Source: DATJIG01 sp050260515
Lineage (GTDB): Bacteria > Pseudomonadota > Alphaproteobacteria > SMXQ01
DNA: 64,000 nt
Assembly (NCBI GenBank): GCA_050260515.1
Contig: JBLNCI010000028.1
Coordinates: 8,224 to 72,223 of the forward strand
Direction: 5' to 3'
The translations under genes were made by a program, and so were the position numbers. This document shows, one piece after another, positions 15,882 through 25,389 of the stretch. Numbering within the stretch: position 1 is the first letter of the stretch; the number at the start of each line of letters is the position of its first letter. The notes beneath the pieces are model-generated. The model had not been told where the DNA came from. It made no database searches and saw nothing but the letters and a program-made list of their open reading frames with translations.

Positions 15882-16908
15882 CACGGCGCGCCGTCGCCTC
15901 CGCCGCTCTGTCATCCGCGTTCTCGCGCGCCGCGCGGGTGAGCTCGAGGAAGATGTCCTCGAGGCTCGTCTCCTCGGTGGTGAGATCGGCGATGGTCAGG
16001 CCCGCGCTGCCGATTGCGGCGATGATCGCGCCGATCTTCGTCTCGCTCGGGCGGTACCGGATCAGCACCTGCCGCGGCGGCCGGACCTCGGCCTCGAAAT
16101 CGGCGAGGGAATCCGGCAGGGAGTCGATGTCGTCGGCGAGCGTGACGATCAGCTCCTTCGCGTCGAGGCGGTGCAGCAGCGCAGGCGTCGTGTCGCACGC
16201 CACGAGCTTGCCCTGGTCGATGATCGCGATGCGGTCGCACAGCGTCTCCGCTTCCTCGAGGTAGTGCGTCGTGAGCAGGATCGTGACGCCGCGCGCGTTC
16301 ATTTCCTTCATGTAAGCCCACAGGCTCTGCCGCAACTCGATGTCGACCCCGGCCGTCGGCTCGTCGAGCACCAGGATCGGCGGAGCGTGGAGCATCGCCT
16401 TCGCGATAAGCAGCCGCCGTCGCATTCCCCCCGACAGCGTGCGCGCATAGGCCTCGGCCTTGTCGGTGAGCCCGACCGCCTCGAGGATTTCCATCGTGCG
16501 CCGCTCCGACGGCGGGATCGCGTAATAGCCGGCCTGCAGGTCGAGGAGCTCACGCGGACTGAAGAACGGATCGATGTTGAGCTCCTGCGGCACGACGCCG
16601 ATCGACAGCCGGCACGAGCGGGTGTCGCCGTCGAGGTCGTGTCCCCAGATCTTCACCTGGCCGGCGGTCTTCATCACCAGTCCGGCGAGAATGTTGATCA
16701 GCGTCGATTTGCCGGCGCCGTTCGGCCCCAGCAACCCGAAGAACGATCCGCGCGGGATCGCAAGGTCGATGCCTTGGAGCGCGACCTTCGCGGGCCACAG
16801 CTTTCCCGCCTCATAGGTCTTCGCAAGACCCCGTACCTCGACGGCGTTGGCCGGCATATCCACGGAGGAGTCGCCGGAGGACTGGTCGAAACGGGACGAA
16901 GGACTCAT
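15874..16908 (-). CDS. ABC transporter ATP-binding protein (ABC-2 export type)
   Basis: A 344-aa ATPase subunit: Walker A GPNGAGKST, Q-loop VVPQELN, signature LSGGMRRR, Walker B ILVLDEPTAG and switch His TTHYLEEAE. A C-terminal extension (SLEDIFLELTR) is typical of NodI/YadG/drug-export ATPases. It would energise a separate ABC-2 permease, but no permease gene lies on either side; the next gene is the overlapping lipoprotein hydrolase. The start at 16908 (MSPSS) keeps a disordered Ser/Asp-rich leader; the ATG at 16857 is the alternative just before the conserved domain. Neither has a clear Shine-Dalgarno sequence. Confidence 0.88.
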   Translation of the reverse strand: MSPSSRFDQSSGDSSVDMPANAVEVRGLAKTYEAGKLWPAKVALQGIDLAIPRGSFFGLLGPNGAGKSTLINILAGLVMKTAGQVKIWGHDLDGDTRSCRLSIGVVPQELNIDPFFSPRELLDLQAGYYAIPPSERRTMEILEAVGLTDKAEAYARTLSGGMRRRLLIAKAMLHAPPILVLDEPTAGVDIELRQSLWAYMKEMNARGVTILLTTHYLEEAETLCDRIAIIDQGKLVACDTTPALLHRLDAKELIVTLADDIDSLPDSLADFEAEVRPPRQVLIRYRPSETKIGAIIAAIGSAGLTIADLTTEETSLEDIFLELTRAARENADDRAAEATARRGV

Positions 16909-17053
16909 ATATTTCTGACGCCTGTCGGGCGAGTTTGAATCGGGCTTGTCGGGTCGAGGCGGCGCGGTATCATCCGGCGCCAACGTCAGTCGTGTGCGGG
17001 ACCGCGGGCGCCATTGTGGCGAAGCCCCGCCCCGCCAGCAAGCCGAGAGACCC

Positions 17054-17248
17054 ATGGACAAGCCGGTGTCACAGCCTTTTGAGACCATTCTCGTCGACCG
17101 GGAGCGAGTCGCCTGCGATGGCGGCGGAGGTCCGCTCGGCCATCCGCGCGTATTTCTAAACGTCGGCGCGACGGGCACCGTCGAGTGCCCGTATTGCAGC
17201 CGCGTCTACAAGCTCAAGCCCGGCGCGAAACTGGGACATGGTCATTGA
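17054..17248 (+). CDS. Zinc-finger (zf-CHCC) domain protein
   Basis: A 64-aa protein matching the zf-CHCC family, whose eukaryotic relative is the complex I subunit NDUFS6. The four expected ligands are seen in CDGGGGPLGHPRVFLN (Cys, His) and ECPYCSRVYKL (two Cys). In alphaproteobacteria it is thought to have a role linked to respiratory complex I (family knowledge). Its stop codon overlaps the likely TTG start of polA (TTGA), so the two genes are translationally coupled. Confidence 0.87.
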   Translation: MDKPVSQPFETILVDRERVACDGGGGPLGHPRVFLNVGATGTVECPYCSRVYKLKPGAKLGHGH

Positions 17249-20217
17249 GTCGAGCCGCCGCGACATCGAAGGCCACCGCTAAGCCAAGCTCCGCCGTGAA
17301 GACGAAGGCGGCGTCGAAGGCAGCGCCCGCACCGACGTCCGCCGAGGCCGCACCGGAGCAGGGCGCTCGGGGCAAATCCGGAAAGCCCGACCACGTCTTC
17401 CTGATCGACGGATCGGGCTTCATCTTCCGCGCCTACCACGCGCTGCCCCCGCTGGTGCGGCGTGACGGCACGCCAACCGGAGCGGTCTACGGCTTCTGCA
17501 ACATGATGGCGAAGCTGTTGGAGGACACCGAGGCCGAGTACGTCGCGGTGATTTTCGACGCCGGCCGCAAGACGTTCCGCAACGACATCTACCCGGAATA
17601 CAAGGCGCATCGTCCCGATCCGCCCGACGACCTGGTTCCGCAGTTCGCCCTCATTCGCGATGCGGTGCGCGCGTTCAACCTCGCTTGCGTCGAGGCGCCG
17701 GGCTACGAGGCCGACGACCTCATCGCGACGTATGCGAAGGCCGCCGCGGCCCGAGGCGCCGAGGTGACGATCCTGTCATCGGACAAGGATCTCATGCAGC
17801 TCGTCGGCGGCCGCGTGATGATGCAGGACCCGATCAAGGGTAACCGTATCGGGCCTCCCGAGGTCGAGGAGCGATTCGGGGTGCCTCCGGGAAAGGTCGT
17901 CGAGGTCCAGGCGCTCGCCGGTGACTCCATCGACAACGTGCCCGGTGTGCCCGGCATCGGCGTCAAGACCGCAGCCGAGCTGATCAAGACCTACGGCGAC
18001 CTCGATACGCTGCTCGCTCGCGCCTCCGAGATCAAGCAACCGAAGCGCCGCGAGAGTCTGATCGCCTACGCGGACCAGGCGCGGATTTCGCGCGAGCTGG
18101 TGCGGCTCAAGGACGACGTCCCCTTGCCGCAGCCGATCGATGCATTCGCGAAACAGGCGCCCGACGGCGACAAGCTGTGCGCCTTCCTTCGCGAGCAGGA
18201 GTTCACGAAGCTGCTCGCGCGTATGCAGGCGAAGTTCGGCGGCGGCACGATCGCGACCGAACCGATCGCCGCCAGCGATGTCCATCCGCCCAAGCGTCCC
18301 GCGAGCCACGACCGTCCGGGACCGGTGCTCGCCTCGGCGCTCGCGCCGGTCGATCGTTCCAAGTACGAGACGGTTACCGACGAAGCGGCGCTCGCGCGGT
18401 GGATCGCGGCGGCGCGCGAGCAAGGACAGATCGCGTTCAACGCCGAGACGACGAGTCTCTTTCCGATGCGGGCCGATCTCGTCGGCTTCGCGCTCGCGGC
18501 CGACTGCGGCCGTGCATGCTACGTACCGCTCGCCCATCGCGGAGGCGGCGAGCAGGGGACACTCGATCTCGATGGCCGGGGCGCCGGTGGCCTGCTGCCC
18601 GGGCAGATTCCGCTCGATCGCGCCCTCGCGCTGATCAAGCCGCTGCTCGAGGATGATTCGATCCTGAAGCTCGGCCATAACATCAAGTACGACGCGGTGG
18701 TGATGCGCCGCTACGGCATCCGCGTCGCTCCAGTCGAGGACATCATGGTGATGTCCTACGTTGCCGATGGCGTCGTCCACGGTCATACGAAGGAGGAGCT
18801 GGCCGCAATGCACCTCGGCCACGCGCCGATCTCCTTCGATCAGGTCGCGGGCAGCGGCCGCAACCAGATAACCCTCGACCGCGCGCCGATCGACAAGGTC
18901 GCGGAATACGCCTCCGAGGGCGCCGACATCAGCCTGCGGCTTCACTGCGTGCTGCGGTCCCGGCTTCTCTCGGAGCACATGGTGACGGTCTACCAGACGA
19001 TGGAGCGGCCGCTCATCACCGTCCTCGCCGACATGGAGGAGGCCGGCGTGAAGGTCGATCCCGCCGTGCTGCGCAGCCTGTCCGACGACTTCGGCAAGCG
19101 CATGGAGACGCTGGAGAAGGAGATCCACAAGCTCGCCGGGGAATCCTTCAACATCGGCAGCCCGAAGCAGCTCGGCGAGATCCTGTTCGAACGCATGGGT
19201 CTCGAGGGCGGCAAGAAGGGAAAGACCGGCGCGTACACGACCTCGGCCGATGTGCTCGAGGACCTGTCGGCGCAGGGGCATGATCTGCCGGCCAAAGTGC
19301 TCGAGTGGCGTCAGGTCTCGAAACTCAAGAGCACCTATGCCGACGCGCTGCCGAACGAGATCGACCGCGAGACCCAGCGCGTCCACACATGCTACGCCAT
19401 GACGGTTGCGTCGACCGGACGGCTGTCGTCGACCGATCCGAATCTCCAGAACATCCCGATCCGCACCGAGGAAGGGCGCAAGATCCGCTCGGCGTTTGTC
19501 GCCGAGACGGGCATGAAGCTGATCTCCGCCGACTACTCGCAGATCGAGCTGCGCCTGCTCGCGCACGTGGCGGAGATCCCGCAGCTCAAGGAATCGTTCC
19601 GCACCGGCGAGGATATCCATCTGCGCACGGCCAACGAGATGTTCGGCGCCGCGCCCAAGGGCCAGGAGAGCGAGCATCGGCGCCGCGCGAAGGCGATCAA
19701 CTTCGGCATTATTTACGGCATTTCGGCATTCGGGCTGGCGCGGCAGCTCGGGATACCGCATGCGGAGGCGGCTGCGTACATCAAGGCGTACTTCGAGCGC
19801 TATCCCGGAATTCGCACCTACATGGACGCGACCAAGGAATCGTGCCGCAAGCTCGGTTACGTCACGACCATCTTCAACCGTCGCGTGTTCATTCCGGGGA
19901 TCAACGCGAAGATTCCGGCGCAGCGCGCGTTCTCGGAACGGGCGGCGATCAACGCGCCGCTGCAGGGCGCGGCCGCCGACATCATCAAACGCGCCATGAC
20001 CCGGGTCCCGGCGGCGCTCTCCGCGGTGGGCCTGAAGGCGCGGTTGTTGCTCCAGGTGCACGATGAGCTCGTGCTCGAGGCGCCCGCCAAGGAAGCCGAC
20101 GAGACCGCGCGCGTCGTCGCCGCGACGATGGAGAAGGCGGCGCTGCCTGCGGTCGATCTGACCGTGCCGCTCGTCGTCGAGACCGGGATCGGCCACGACT
20201 GGGCATCGATCCACTAG
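17245..20217 (+). CDS. polA: DNA polymerase I with degenerate proofreading site
   Basis: About 990 aa with a disordered Ala/Lys/Ser-rich N-terminal leader, then the three PolA domains. The 5'-nuclease has LIDGSGFIFRAYHALPP, GYEADDLIATYAK and SSDKDLMQL. The 3'-5' exonuclease domain follows, then polymerase motifs A (SADYSQIELRLLAHV), B (RRRAKAINFGIIYGIS) and C (LLLQVHDELVLEAP), all intact. In the exonuclease, the Exo I motif is FNAET where E. coli has FDTET (Asp355 to Asn, residue 399 here). The Exo III motif is YASEGAD where E. coli has YAAEDAD (Asp501 to Gly, residue 559). Exo II (HNIKYD) is kept. Proofreading is therefore probably lost, while repair synthesis and Okazaki processing remain. 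The TTG start at 17245 overlaps the previous stop; no ATG suits the domain start. Confidence 0.93.
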   Translation: MSRAAATSKATAKPSSAVKTKAASKAAPAPTSAEAAPEQGARGKSGKPDHVFLIDGSGFIFRAYHALPPLVRRDGTPTGAVYGFCNMMAKLLEDTEAEYVAVIFDAGRKTFRNDIYPEYKAHRPDPPDDLVPQFALIRDAVRAFNLACVEAPGYEADDLIATYAKAAAARGAEVTILSSDKDLMQLVGGRVMMQDPIKGNRIGPPEVEERFGVPPGKVVEVQALAGDSIDNVPGVPGIGVKTAAELIKTYGDLDTLLARASEIKQPKRRESLIAYADQARISRELVRLKDDVPLPQPIDAFAKQAPDGDKLCAFLREQEFTKLLARMQAKFGGGTIATEPIAASDVHPPKRPASHDRPGPVLASALAPVDRSKYETVTDEAALARWIAAAREQGQIAFNAETTSLFPMRADLVGFALAADCGRACYVPLAHRGGGEQGTLDLDGRGAGGLLPGQIPLDRALALIKPLLEDDSILKLGHNIKYDAVVMRRYGIRVAPVEDIMVMSYVADGVVHGHTKEELAAMHLGHAPISFDQVAGSGRNQITLDRAPIDKVAEYASEGADISLRLHCVLRSRLLSEHMVTVYQTMERPLITVLADMEEAGVKVDPAVLRSLSDDFGKRMETLEKEIHKLAGESFNIGSPKQLGEILFERMGLEGGKKGKTGAYTTSADVLEDLSAQGHDLPAKVLEWRQVSKLKSTYADALPNEIDRETQRVHTCYAMTVASTGRLSSTDPNLQNIPIRTEEGRKIRSAFVAETGMKLISADYSQIELRLLAHVAEIPQLKESFRTGEDIHLRTANEMFGAAPKGQESEHRRRAKAINFGIIYGISAFGLARQLGIPHAEAAAYIKAYFERYPGIRTYMDATKESCRKLGYVTTIFNRRVFIPGINAKIPAQRAFSERAAINAPLQGAAADIIKRAMTRVPAALSAVGLKARLLLQVHDELVLEAPAKEADETARVVAATMEKAALPAVDLTVPLVVETGIGHDWASIH

Positions 20218-20227
20218 GAGGAACGAC

Positions 20228-20515
20228 ATGCCGCGCGCGGTGTGGAACGGTGCGGTGCTTGCCGAGTCTGCGACCGTGGAGATGGTCGAAGGCAACGCCT
20301 ACTTCCCGCCCGAAGCGTTGCGCCGCGAGCACCTCGAGGAGAGCCCCACTCACACCCGTTGCGGATGGAAGGGGATCGCCAGCTACTACACCGTGGTGGT
20401 GGATGGCGCGCGAAACATCGACGCGGCGTGGTACTACCCCGACCCGAAGCCCGAGGCCGCCCACATCAGGGGAATGGTCGCGTTCTGGCGGGGTGTGACG
20501 ATCGAGTCGACCTGA
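20228..20515 (+). CDS. DUF427 domain protein
   Basis: A 95-aa protein covering the whole DUF427 fold: AVWNGAVLAES, EGNAYFPPEAL, the Cys-containing THTRCGWKGIASYYTV and AAWYYPDPKPEA. The family is a small beta-tent protein of unknown function widespread in soil bacteria. GGAGGAA lies 6 bases before the ATG and 10 bases after the polA stop, so it probably shares polA transcripts. Confidence 0.88.
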   Translation: MPRAVWNGAVLAESATVEMVEGNAYFPPEALRREHLEESPTHTRCGWKGIASYYTVVVDGARNIDAAWYYPDPKPEAAHIRGMVAFWRGVTIEST

Positions 20516-20518
20516 GCG

Positions 20519-21109
20519 TCAGGCGCGGCGCCCGGTCCGGGCGATCGTCGCGCCCGGCGTCGCCGGCGCCGCTCCCGAGGCCGCCGGATTGTAGAGCCGC
20601 CGGCGGCGTGCTTCCTCGTCGAGTCGCCCGTTCGGGATGTGCGCCGCGCGCTCGCCCAGCATCTCCTGGCGCATCTTGGATAGGTGCTGTCGCGATCGCA
20701 GTTCCGCCAACCGGGCATGCTCGCGTTCGCGCATGGTCGCGCGCACCTCGCGCCAGACGTAGCGGCCGATCAGAAGCATAAAGGGCGGCACGAAGACGAA
20801 CAGCGAACGGCCGAAGTTCTGCTGGTCGCGGCCGATGAGAGCGCGCGCGACGCAGTCGTAGCGCGCTTCCGAGGTGCGGAGTTCGCGGCACATCGCGACC
20901 TCCTCCTGGTAGCGCTCGTAGGCGCGATCGTCGAACGGCTGCGGTCGCACGAAGGTCAGCCACCCGGACGTGCCGATCCATGCCAGCGCCACCGCGAAGA
21001 CGACGATCGTGCCGACTGGCATACGGCGGATGCGCGCCATCGCTCCGCCGCACACGGCGCTCGCGGCGCGGACGACTGCACGTATCGCACGGACGGCACC
21101 AACCGACAT
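20519..21109 (-). CDS. Hypothetical membrane protein, 196 aa
   Basis: Two hydrophobic segments (about residues 31-52 and 103-120) flank a polar loop with two Cys (AMCRELRTSEARYDCVARAL) that could form a disulfide on the periplasmic side. The C-terminal about 75 residues are Arg/Glu-rich and probably helical and cytoplasmic (REREHARLAELRSRQ). I do not recognise a family. Starts at internal ATGs (for example 21040) are possible. It converges tail-to-tail with the DUF427 gene, 3 bases apart. Confidence 0.6.
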   Translation of the reverse strand: MSVGAVRAIRAVVRAASAVCGGAMARIRRMPVGTIVVFAVALAWIGTSGWLTFVRPQPFDDRAYERYQEEVAMCRELRTSEARYDCVARALIGRDQQNFGRSLFVFVPPFMLLIGRYVWREVRATMREREHARLAELRSRQHLSKMRQEMLGERAAHIPNGRLDEEARRRRLYNPAASGAAPATPGATIARTGRRA

Positions 21110-21237
21110 CCGGCATCTCCACGATCGGGACCCCGAACGGACGAGCGGGGAATCCGATGATCGCGTCGCGCCGTTAACGGTGTCTTAACGACTTCCGCAG
21201 CGCGCAGCAAAAGCGCGGCAATTCGCCCAAAGAGAAA

Positions 21238-21262
21238 GGGCGGGGCCTTGCAGGCCCCGCCC
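21238..21262 (-). terminator. Intrinsic terminator of pckG
   Basis: A perfect 10-bp stem, GGGCGGGGCC with GGCCCCGCCC, and loop TTGCA, starts 26 bases past the pckG stop. On the minus strand it is followed by the T-rich TTTCTCTTT. Confidence 0.8.
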
Positions 21263-21287
21263 CTTCACTAAGCCGTAGGTGAGAGGC

Positions 21288-23114
<1,827 letters not shown>

Positions 23115-23454
23115 GGTGTACCTCTTAACTGAAACCCGAGTCGGAATGTCCGAACGTGCCCGGCGAGCGCCTGGGGCGGAATCGTACGGACCGACGGTCG
23201 ATCCTCAGATGCGATCGACCCTTGCGGGATCGCCAATAAAAACGTGCAAACCAGGACACTCCGGACCGCTTGTTGGGCGGCCGGGAAGAGTGAAGTACCC
23301 CGGCGGGACGGGGCGGAGCATAGCCATTCGAGCCTCGGTCGTCAAAACCTCAGCGCCCCTTTTTGCGCTGTAAAACCGTAGGTTTTTCAACGATAGACCC
23401 CAATATGGGGACGCCCTTAGCAACCGGCCGCTGTCAAATTTGCGGCACGGTGGG
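23115..23454. other. 340-bp pckG upstream / cbtA downstream region
   Basis: No gene is seen. It must carry the pckG promoter (minus strand). AT-rich patches at 23371-23411 (GTAAAACC, GGTTTTTC, CCCCAATATGGGG) stand out; CCCCAATATGGGG (23399-23411) is close to a palindrome and could be an operator, but I cannot assign a regulator. Confidence 0.4.
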
Positions 23455-24153
23455 TCAGGTCGGGCGACGCAGGAAATGGCCTGCGGAGGCGCCGAGCGCG
23501 AGCCAGAACACGAGAGCGGAAAGAAGCGACGCGGCAACGAATTCGGCGGCGATTTCCGCCGGGACACCGGTACCTCCCGTGTGATCCGGGGCGTGTGGAG
23601 CTCCGATCGCGTGCGGCGCGAGCAACAGCGCCACGCCGATCGCCTTGACGACCGGCCCACCGAACGCGAGCGCAGCGAGACCGGCGGCCGTCGCGGCAGC
23701 GGTGCCGATCCACCACGCCTGCCGCGCGAGGAGGTCCGCGGCTGGCATGCCGGGAAGCTCCGGCGGGAGACCCAGGGCGGGCGCCGCAGCGAAGGCAATG
23801 AACCCCGCCAGTCCCCACAGCAGCCCCGTCGTGCGATCGGTCGGGCGGCCGGCGATGGTCATCCCGGCGACGAGCAGAAGCCCGTAGCCGACGCCCGCGA
23901 GCGCGTTGAACAGTGCGGTGAAGGCCGGGCGCGCGAGACCCGTCGGTTCCCACTCGTCGGAGTCCGTGGATGCGGCCACGGACGATTCCCTGCCGTCTCC
24001 GTGGTCATGGGCCATGGCGCTATGGGCTGCCGCCGCTTCGTACTCCTCGGCGACGGCGATCAGCGGCACGAGTCGCGCGAGTTGGATGGTCGTGGCGAAG
24101 GCGCCGGCAATCAGCCCGGCGATCAGCCCGGCCCACAGGACGCGCGTGATCAT
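23455..24153 (-). CDS. cbtA: Cobalt transporter subunit CbtA
   Basis: A 232-aa integral membrane protein of the CbtA family, with about five hydrophobic segments: the first is VLWAGLIAGLIAGAFATTIQ, and later ones include GLLWGLAGFIAFAAAPALGLPPELPG, the family's most conserved stretch. A His/Asp-rich loop (HSAMAHDHGDG) probably handles metal. CbtAB is a cobalt uptake system predicted from co-regulation with B12 genes. It lies 16 bases downstream of cbtB. I chose the ATG at 24153; an upstream in-frame ATG would run through cbtB. Confidence 0.9.
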   Translation of the reverse strand: MITRVLWAGLIAGLIAGAFATTIQLARLVPLIAVAEEYEAAAAHSAMAHDHGDGRESSVAASTDSDEWEPTGLARPAFTALFNALAGVGYGLLLVAGMTIAGRPTDRTTGLLWGLAGFIAFAAAPALGLPPELPGMPAADLLARQAWWIGTAAATAAGLAALAFGGPVVKAIGVALLLAPHAIGAPHAPDHTGGTGVPAEIAAEFVAASLLSALVFWLALGASAGHFLRRPT

Positions 24154-24169
24154 GGGCGTTGCCCTGCGG

Positions 24170-24343
24170 TCAGTGGCAGGGGAACGCGAAGGAATGCCGG
24201 GAGTCGTGGGCCGCATTGTGGACGGCGGAGAGAGTTGCGAAGCCGACCCCGAACAGGATGAAGCTTCCGAGCAATGCAGCGAGCAGCGTAGCGACCATGC
24301 GGTCGGCGAGCGACGCGGCGGAAAGGGTTTGGGACGTCATCAT
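24170..24343 (-). CDS. cbtB: Cobalt transporter subunit CbtB
   Basis: A 57-aa protein with one membrane segment (about residues 17-38, LLAALLGSFILFGVGFATL). It ends in the CbtB signature HNAAHDSRHSFAFPCH, a His-rich metal-handling tail. GAGGAG lies 8 bases before the ATG. It sits immediately upstream of cbtA on the same strand, the usual order. Confidence 0.9.
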   Translation of the reverse strand: MMTSQTLSAASLADRMVATLLAALLGSFILFGVGFATLSAVHNAAHDSRHSFAFPCH

Positions 24344-24377
24344 GCTCGTGGCTCCTCGATCGCCGGCATAGGCCTGT

Positions 24378-24402
24378 TTGCGCAGTGGCCTGTTGCGCAG
24401 TG
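24378..24402 (-). promoter_or_regulatory. Tandem TTGCGCAGTG repeat upstream of cbtB
   Basis: Two exact copies of TTGCGCAGTG (24378-24387 and 24393-24402, plus-strand reading) with a 15-base period lie 35-60 bases upstream of the cbtB start, inside the intergenic region shared with chvI. The period is between one and two helical turns. They may be a metal- or B12-responsive operator (inference). I could not find the conserved B12-box of a cobalamin riboswitch here. Confidence 0.4.
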
Positions 24403-24663
24403 CCTCGCGGGGGCGCCGGCCGGCAGGCTCGTTGGCTGAACCTAATGTCGGAGGAGTGGGGTGTCAAACCGGCGCGGGCCTTGCTCGTCGGTCGATTCGG
24501 CCCTGGTTCGTGACCGATAAGCCCCAGAAAGCTCAGGCGAAACCGGATTCTCCCCTCTTGGCGACACGGGCCGCCGGGGGCACAATGCCGCCCGCCGCAA
24601 ACCGTCGATTGCATGCGCCGCCGATAGCGCCGCGCGGCGACGGCGAACGGCAAGGAGAGGGCA

Positions 24664-25365
24664 TTGGCTCGCACCATCGCGCTGGTAGACGACGATCAGA
24701 ACATCCTCACCTCGGTGTCGATGGCGCTCGAGGCCGAGGGCTTCGCCGTGCGCACCTACACCGACGGCGCGGAGGCGCTCAAGGGCATCGCCGAGAAGCC
24801 GGTGGACCTCGCCGTGCTCGATATCAAGATGCCGCGCATGGACGGCATGGAGCTCCTGTCGCGGATCCGTCAGAAGAGCCGGATGCCGGTGATCTTCCTC
24901 ACCTCGAAGGACGAGGAGGTGGACGAGATCCTCGGCCTGCGCATGGGCGCCGACGACTACATCAAGAAGCCGTTCTCGCAACGCCTGCTGATCGAGCGCA
25001 TCCGTGCGCTGCTGCGCCGCCTCGATCTCAAGGAGGGCGAGGCGAAGGACGTCAAGGACGGCGGCATGGTGGTGCGCGGCGAGCTCGTGCTCGACCCCGC
25101 CCGGCATCTGTGCGCGTGGAAGGGGCAGCCGGTCCAGCTCACCGTCACCGAGTTCCTCATCCTCCAGGCGCTCGCGGTGCGTCCGGGCCACGTCAAAAGT
25201 CGCGACCAGTTGATGGATGCCGCCTACGGCGAGCACATCTATGTCGACGACCGCACCATCGACAGCCACATCAAGCGTCTGCGGCGGAAGATCCGCGCCG
25301 TCGATGATAACTTCGCGCAGATCGAGACGCTGTACGGCCTCGGTTACCGGTACAAGGAGAAGTAG
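24664..25365 (+). CDS. chvI: Response regulator ChvI (OmpR family)
   Basis: A 233-aa two-domain regulator. The receiver (residues 1-120) has the acidic pair VDDDQN, phospho-acceptor Asp53 (AVLDIKMPRMDG), the conserved Thr (IFLTSKDEE) and Lys (YIKKPFSQ). The winged-helix domain (about 135-232) includes LTVTEFLILQALA and DDRTIDSHIKRLRRKI. The TTG start is preceded by AAGGAGAGG. It pairs with the kinase gene 24 bases downstream. In rhizobia and Agrobacterium this system responds to acid and envelope stress and is needed for host interaction. Confidence 0.94.
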   Translation: MARTIALVDDDQNILTSVSMALEAEGFAVRTYTDGAEALKGIAEKPVDLAVLDIKMPRMDGMELLSRIRQKSRMPVIFLTSKDEEVDEILGLRMGADDYIKKPFSQRLLIERIRALLRRLDLKEGEAKDVKDGGMVVRGELVLDPARHLCAWKGQPVQLTVTEFLILQALAVRPGHVKSRDQLMDAAYGEHIYVDDRTIDSHIKRLRRKIRAVDDNFAQIETLYGLGYRYKEK

Positions 25366-25389
25366 CACTCGCGCGGTGAGCCGCTGCGG

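Noticed and set aside
16909..17178. About 90 extra N-terminal residues on the ABC ATPase (ATG at 17178).
   Set aside because: That stretch lies antisense to the zf-CHCC gene, is Pro/Arg/Ser-rich and is absent from the family; a start at 16908 or 16857 is more reasonable.
17776..20295. Very long minus-strand open frame (about 840 codons) opposite polA, and similar giant frames at 39803-42997 (-), 21279-23132 (+), 51637-53850 (+) and 59777-63454 (+).
   Set aside because: These mirror strongly conserved genes on the other strand and arise because high-GC third positions suppress stop codons. Their translations are Arg/Ala/His/Gln-rich with no recognisable motifs or ribosome-binding sites.
24344..24663. 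Cobalamin riboswitch upstream of cbtB.
   Set aside because: I looked for the B12-box and its conserved partners on the minus strand. Only a lone GCCACTG-like string within the tandem repeat was found, not the ordered set of conserved segments.
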